Part shown: piece after piece, positions 61,076 to 63,347 of the stretch
Layout of the letters: each line of letters opens with the position of its first letter
Position numbering within the stretch: the first letter of the stretch is position 1
DNA from: Microbacterium sorbitolivorans
GTDB lineage: Bacteria; Actinomycetota; Actinomycetes; Actinomycetales; Microbacteriaceae
Reading direction: 5' to 3'
DNA: 63,347 bases
Assembly (NCBI RefSeq): GCF_003327285.1
Contig: NZ_KZ848475.1
Span: 507,339 to 570,685 of the forward strand
Notes under the pieces: generated by a model
The model's input: only the letters and a program-made list of their open reading frames with translations
What the model was told of the DNA's origin: nothing
Database searches by the model: none
Program-made: the position numbers and the translations under genes

Positions 61076-62551
61076 ATGCTTGTCACGAAACTGATCGCCG
61101 GCGCGGGTATCGCGCTTTTTGTCATCGCAGGATCCGCGGGGTGCGCCGCGAACGATAAGGCGGCACCGACATCGCTCACGATCGACGACACCGCGGGAGT
61201 TCTGAACGCGGAGAAGCTGAACGACGTCATCGGTGAACTCGAGTTCCGCGAACCGACGGACGTCGCGATCTACACCCGCACGGGCGAGTACAGCGACAAC
61301 ATCAACCGCGAGACGCTCGACTACGCCCGCGAGGTGCATCCCGAGTGGATCTCCGACGACCCCGACGACTACGGAGACTACTGGTCCGATGGGCTCTTCA
61401 TCATCACCCTCTCGGTGGAAGACGACGGGCACGGCCAGATCGGCACCTACTTCGGCGAAGACCGCAAGGTCAGCGAGAGCCGCATGGAGACGATGCACGC
61501 CGCCGGCACCGACAACTTCCGCCTGGCCAGTTGGACCGATGGCGTGATCGATGTCGCCGAGAGCGGCGCCGAACTCATCGGCGCCCCGCCCATCTCCGCC
61601 GGCGGCTGGGCCGCGATCGGGATCGGTGGCGTCGGCGGCGCCGGTGCCGTCACCGGCATCACGCTCGCCGTGCGTCGCAGCCGTCGCGAGGCGTTCGCGC
61701 GGGCGCTAGACAAGGGATCCGAACACCTCACCCAGGTCGCGATGGACCTGCAGGAGACCGAGATCGCCGCGACAACCTTCCCGAGCGGATCCCGCTACGC
61801 AGCCGAACTCGAGAAGAAGTTCAACGAGTTCCTCGACCTGTACAAGGCCTCCGACGCCGAGCGCGACCAGCTTCGTGGTCTCGACAAGAAGCAGCGCTCC
61901 CAGACCGTCAACGTCACCCGCGCGAAGACCTTCCAGGCGAACGCCCAGAAGCTCGACGCCATCGACGATGCGATCAGCGCCGCGTCGGCTCTGTACCGCC
62001 GCTCCCCCGCGTGGCAGCGCGCGTGGGCGGCGCAGACGAAACCGTTCCTCGACGATCTCTCGGCTCTCCCCGAGATCGTCGAGGACGCCGAGAATGAGCT
62101 CGCCGCGCCCGCGGTGGCGCTCACATCATACGGCGAACAGGCGCGCGCAACCGTCGAGCGTCTCGGCGCGGATCTGGCCACCGAGGCGATCTCGGTGGAC
62201 GATGCTCTCGACCGCCTCCGTGAGATGCGCGCCGAGCTCACGAGCAAGCTCGAGGCGTTCTCCGAGGCGCAGATCGCCGCCTTCGCGAAGGACGAGAGCG
62301 AGGCGGACGAGATGCGCGAAGAGATGCGCAAGTCGCGGAGGGGCTCGGCGCGCGCGGGCGGATCCATTCTCGACCTCACCTACGGCTACAGCTATTTCTG
62401 GCACGTGGCCGACTATCACGCGGGCTACCGCGCGGGGACGCAGTCCGTCGAGAGCTCTCGGGCCGCTGCGAGCAGTAGCAGCAGCGGTATCTCGTCGGGT
62501 TACGGCGGCGGCACGAGCTTCTCCGGATCCGGCGGATCCAGCCGCTTCTAG
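61076..62551 (+). CDS. TPM-domain (DUF5129-like) membrane lipoprotein
   Basis: A 491-residue cell-envelope protein. The start at 61076 follows GGAGAGGG at good spacing; the earlier ATG gives nine less likely codons. A signal peptide ends in GSAGC, a plausible lipobox with Cys23. Residues about 40-165 are a TPM domain (DDTAGVLNAEKLNDVIGEL; DGLFIITLSVEDDGHGQIGTYFGED), then one membrane helix (about 177-203), a long charged helical, probably coiled-coil, region (205-430) and a Ser/Gly-rich tail. TPM proteins have been linked to phosphatase activity and photosystem or envelope upkeep in other groups. Role here unknown. Confidence 0.8.
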   Translation: MLVTKLIAGAGIALFVIAGSAGCAANDKAAPTSLTIDDTAGVLNAEKLNDVIGELEFREPTDVAIYTRTGEYSDNINRETLDYAREVHPEWISDDPDDYGDYWSDGLFIITLSVEDDGHGQIGTYFGEDRKVSESRMETMHAAGTDNFRLASWTDGVIDVAESGAELIGAPPISAGGWAAIGIGGVGGAGAVTGITLAVRRSRREAFARALDKGSEHLTQVAMDLQETEIAATTFPSGSRYAAELEKKFNEFLDLYKASDAERDQLRGLDKKQRSQTVNVTRAKTFQANAQKLDAIDDAISAASALYRRSPAWQRAWAAQTKPFLDDLSALPEIVEDAENELAAPAVALTSYGEQARATVERLGADLATEAISVDDALDRLREMRAELTSKLEAFSEAQIAAFAKDESEADEMREEMRKSRRGSARAGGSILDLTYGYSYFWHVADYHAGYRAGTQSVESSRAAASSSSSGISSGYGGGTSFSGSGGSSRF

Positions 62552-62586
62552 CGCGCCCAGGTGCGCAACGCCCCTAGGCTGGCTCT

Positions 62587-63207
62587 ATGCGCACGATCCT
62601 GGTGACCGGATTTGAACCCTTCGGCGGCGACGCAGGCAACCCGTCCGGCGACGCCGTGCGCGCCCTTGCGGAGCGCTGGGACGGCCCGGATCGTCTTGAG
62701 ACCGCGATCCTCCCCGTCGAGTTCGATGCGGCAGCGCGCGAGATCCGCGCACGGATCCGCGAGCTACGCCCCGACGTCGTCATCGCGACCGGCGTCGCGG
62801 GCGGGCGCACGGCGGTGACGCCGGAGCGCGTCGCGATCAACCTGCGCGATGCGCGGATCCCCGATAACGGCGGCGCGCAGCCCATCGACGAGCCGAGCCT
62901 CGGCGGCGGCCCGGCGGCATACTTCAGCACGCTGCCGGTAAAGCGCATCGCGAGCGCGATCGGCGGATCCGTCTCCCACTCGGCAGGCACGTTCGTCTGC
63001 AACGACACCATGTACGCCGTTCTCGACGAGACCCACGGATCCGCCGTGCGGGCCGGGTTCATCCACGTGCCGTGGTCGGACGAGCTGGCCCCGGAGGGGC
63101 AGCCGTCGCTCCCCGCCCGGACGATCGTCGGCGCACTCGAGACCGCCATCCGCATCGCCCTCGTCGCCGACGGCGACCTGCAGACGAGCGCCGGATCCAT
63201 CAGCTAG
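62587..63207 (+). CDS. pcp: Pyroglutamyl-peptidase I
   Basis: A 206-residue cytosolic cysteine peptidase (family C15) that removes N-terminal pyroglutamate from peptides. The catalytic triad is in place: Glu80 (PERVAINL), Cys138 (AGTFVCNDTMY) and His160 (GFIHVPW). The N-terminal TGFEPFGG is diagnostic. Length is normal. It follows the TPM gene after 35 bases on the same strand, with no strong reason to link their functions. Confidence 0.92.
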   Translation: MRTILVTGFEPFGGDAGNPSGDAVRALAERWDGPDRLETAILPVEFDAAAREIRARIRELRPDVVIATGVAGGRTAVTPERVAINLRDARIPDNGGAQPIDEPSLGGGPAAYFSTLPVKRIASAIGGSVSHSAGTFVCNDTMYAVLDETHGSAVRAGFIHVPWSDELAPEGQPSLPARTIVGALETAIRIALVADGDLQTSAGSIS

Positions 63208-63284
63208 CGCTCCGTAAACGGGCTCTTCGCGTTTGAGGGTGTAGCGCGAGGCTGGATGCGCGGGCGGCGTGGCGGTCGCCGCAA

Positions 63285-63345
63285 TGAGGTCGAGGTCTTC
63301 CGAAGATGGAAGTTCCTACACTCGCCCATCCGAAAGACCTCGACG
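63285..63345. repeat. Imperfect inverted repeat at window end
   Basis: GTCGAGGTCTTCCGAAGATGG and CCATCCGAAAGACCTCGAC are near-complementary arms separated by AAGTTCCTACACTCGC. It may be a terminator, another palindrome, or the end of a mobile element whose body is beyond the window. Bases 63208-63284 show no gene. Confidence 0.6.
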
Positions 63346-63347
63346 TG

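Noticed and set aside
63285..63345. Insertion sequence end
   Set aside because: An inverted repeat is visible but there is no transposase or target duplication inside the window, so it is listed only as a repeat.

Overview
The window is high-GC DNA with actinobacterial traits: mostly G/C third codon positions, frequent GTG starts, many ATGA/GTGA stop-start overlaps, a DtxR/IdeR-type iron box, an actinobacterial-style TPM/DUF5129 lipoprotein and a sortase-type C-terminus. A member of the Microbacteriaceae is my best guess, from gene content rather than any marker gene. No rRNA, CRISPR array or complete insertion sequence is visible. There is one tRNA, Gly(CCC).

Layout. 1-9 kb: 2-hydroxyacid dehydrogenase, two MFS transporters, a HAD phosphatase, a large LuxR-type regulator and a semialdehyde dehydrogenase. 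9.3-17.2 kb: a GntR/FadR regulator with a palindromic operator, divergent from a tightly overlapping operon (Dak-type kinase, RpiB-like and TIM-like isomerases, TIM-barrel protein, ApnO-like oxidoisomerase, SDR), followed by a probable apionate lactonase. Together these look like an apiose/apionate to erythrulose to erythrose-4-phosphate route. 17.3-31 kb: a permease remnant, nucleoside hydrolase, LacI regulator, two GH78 rhamnosidases around a CUT1 ABC importer, a DUF5060/DUF4038 (apiosidase-like) hydrolase and an SDR epimerase. 30.9-49.2 kb: acyltransferase fusion, SorC regulator, second CUT1 importer, GH127 arabinofuranosidase, a RuBisCO-like protein overlapping a DUF1537 kinase (a second apionate branch), GH106-like rhamnosidase, GH2 beta-galactosidase and aldo/keto reductase. 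49.3-63 kb: LLM monooxygenase, PhzF protein, siderophore-interacting protein, TfoX-like protein, Dcd, a small exported protein, a giant cell-wall amylopullulanase, tRNA-Gly, a TPM-domain lipoprotein and pyroglutamyl peptidase.

How it works together. Except for the amylopullulanase, no glycoside hydrolase here shows a signal peptide, while two importers bring in oligosaccharides. The locus therefore looks like a cytoplasmic system for plant glycans or glycosides containing rhamnose, apiose, arabinose and galactose; rhamnogalacturonan-II fragments or apiosylated plant glycosides are the obvious candidates. Neither importer has an ATPase gene here, so a shared MsiK-type ATPase elsewhere is implied.

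The most unusual signal is structural. Gene 3' ends carry long palindromes from at least seven sequence families. Every one of the seven convergent gene pairs has a palindrome between its stops, and no divergent promoter region has one. Copies of two families also sit in frame inside three coding genes, and the copies in two unrelated genes encode the same peptide motif. The hexamer GGATCC is also strongly over-represented, in all three codon frames.
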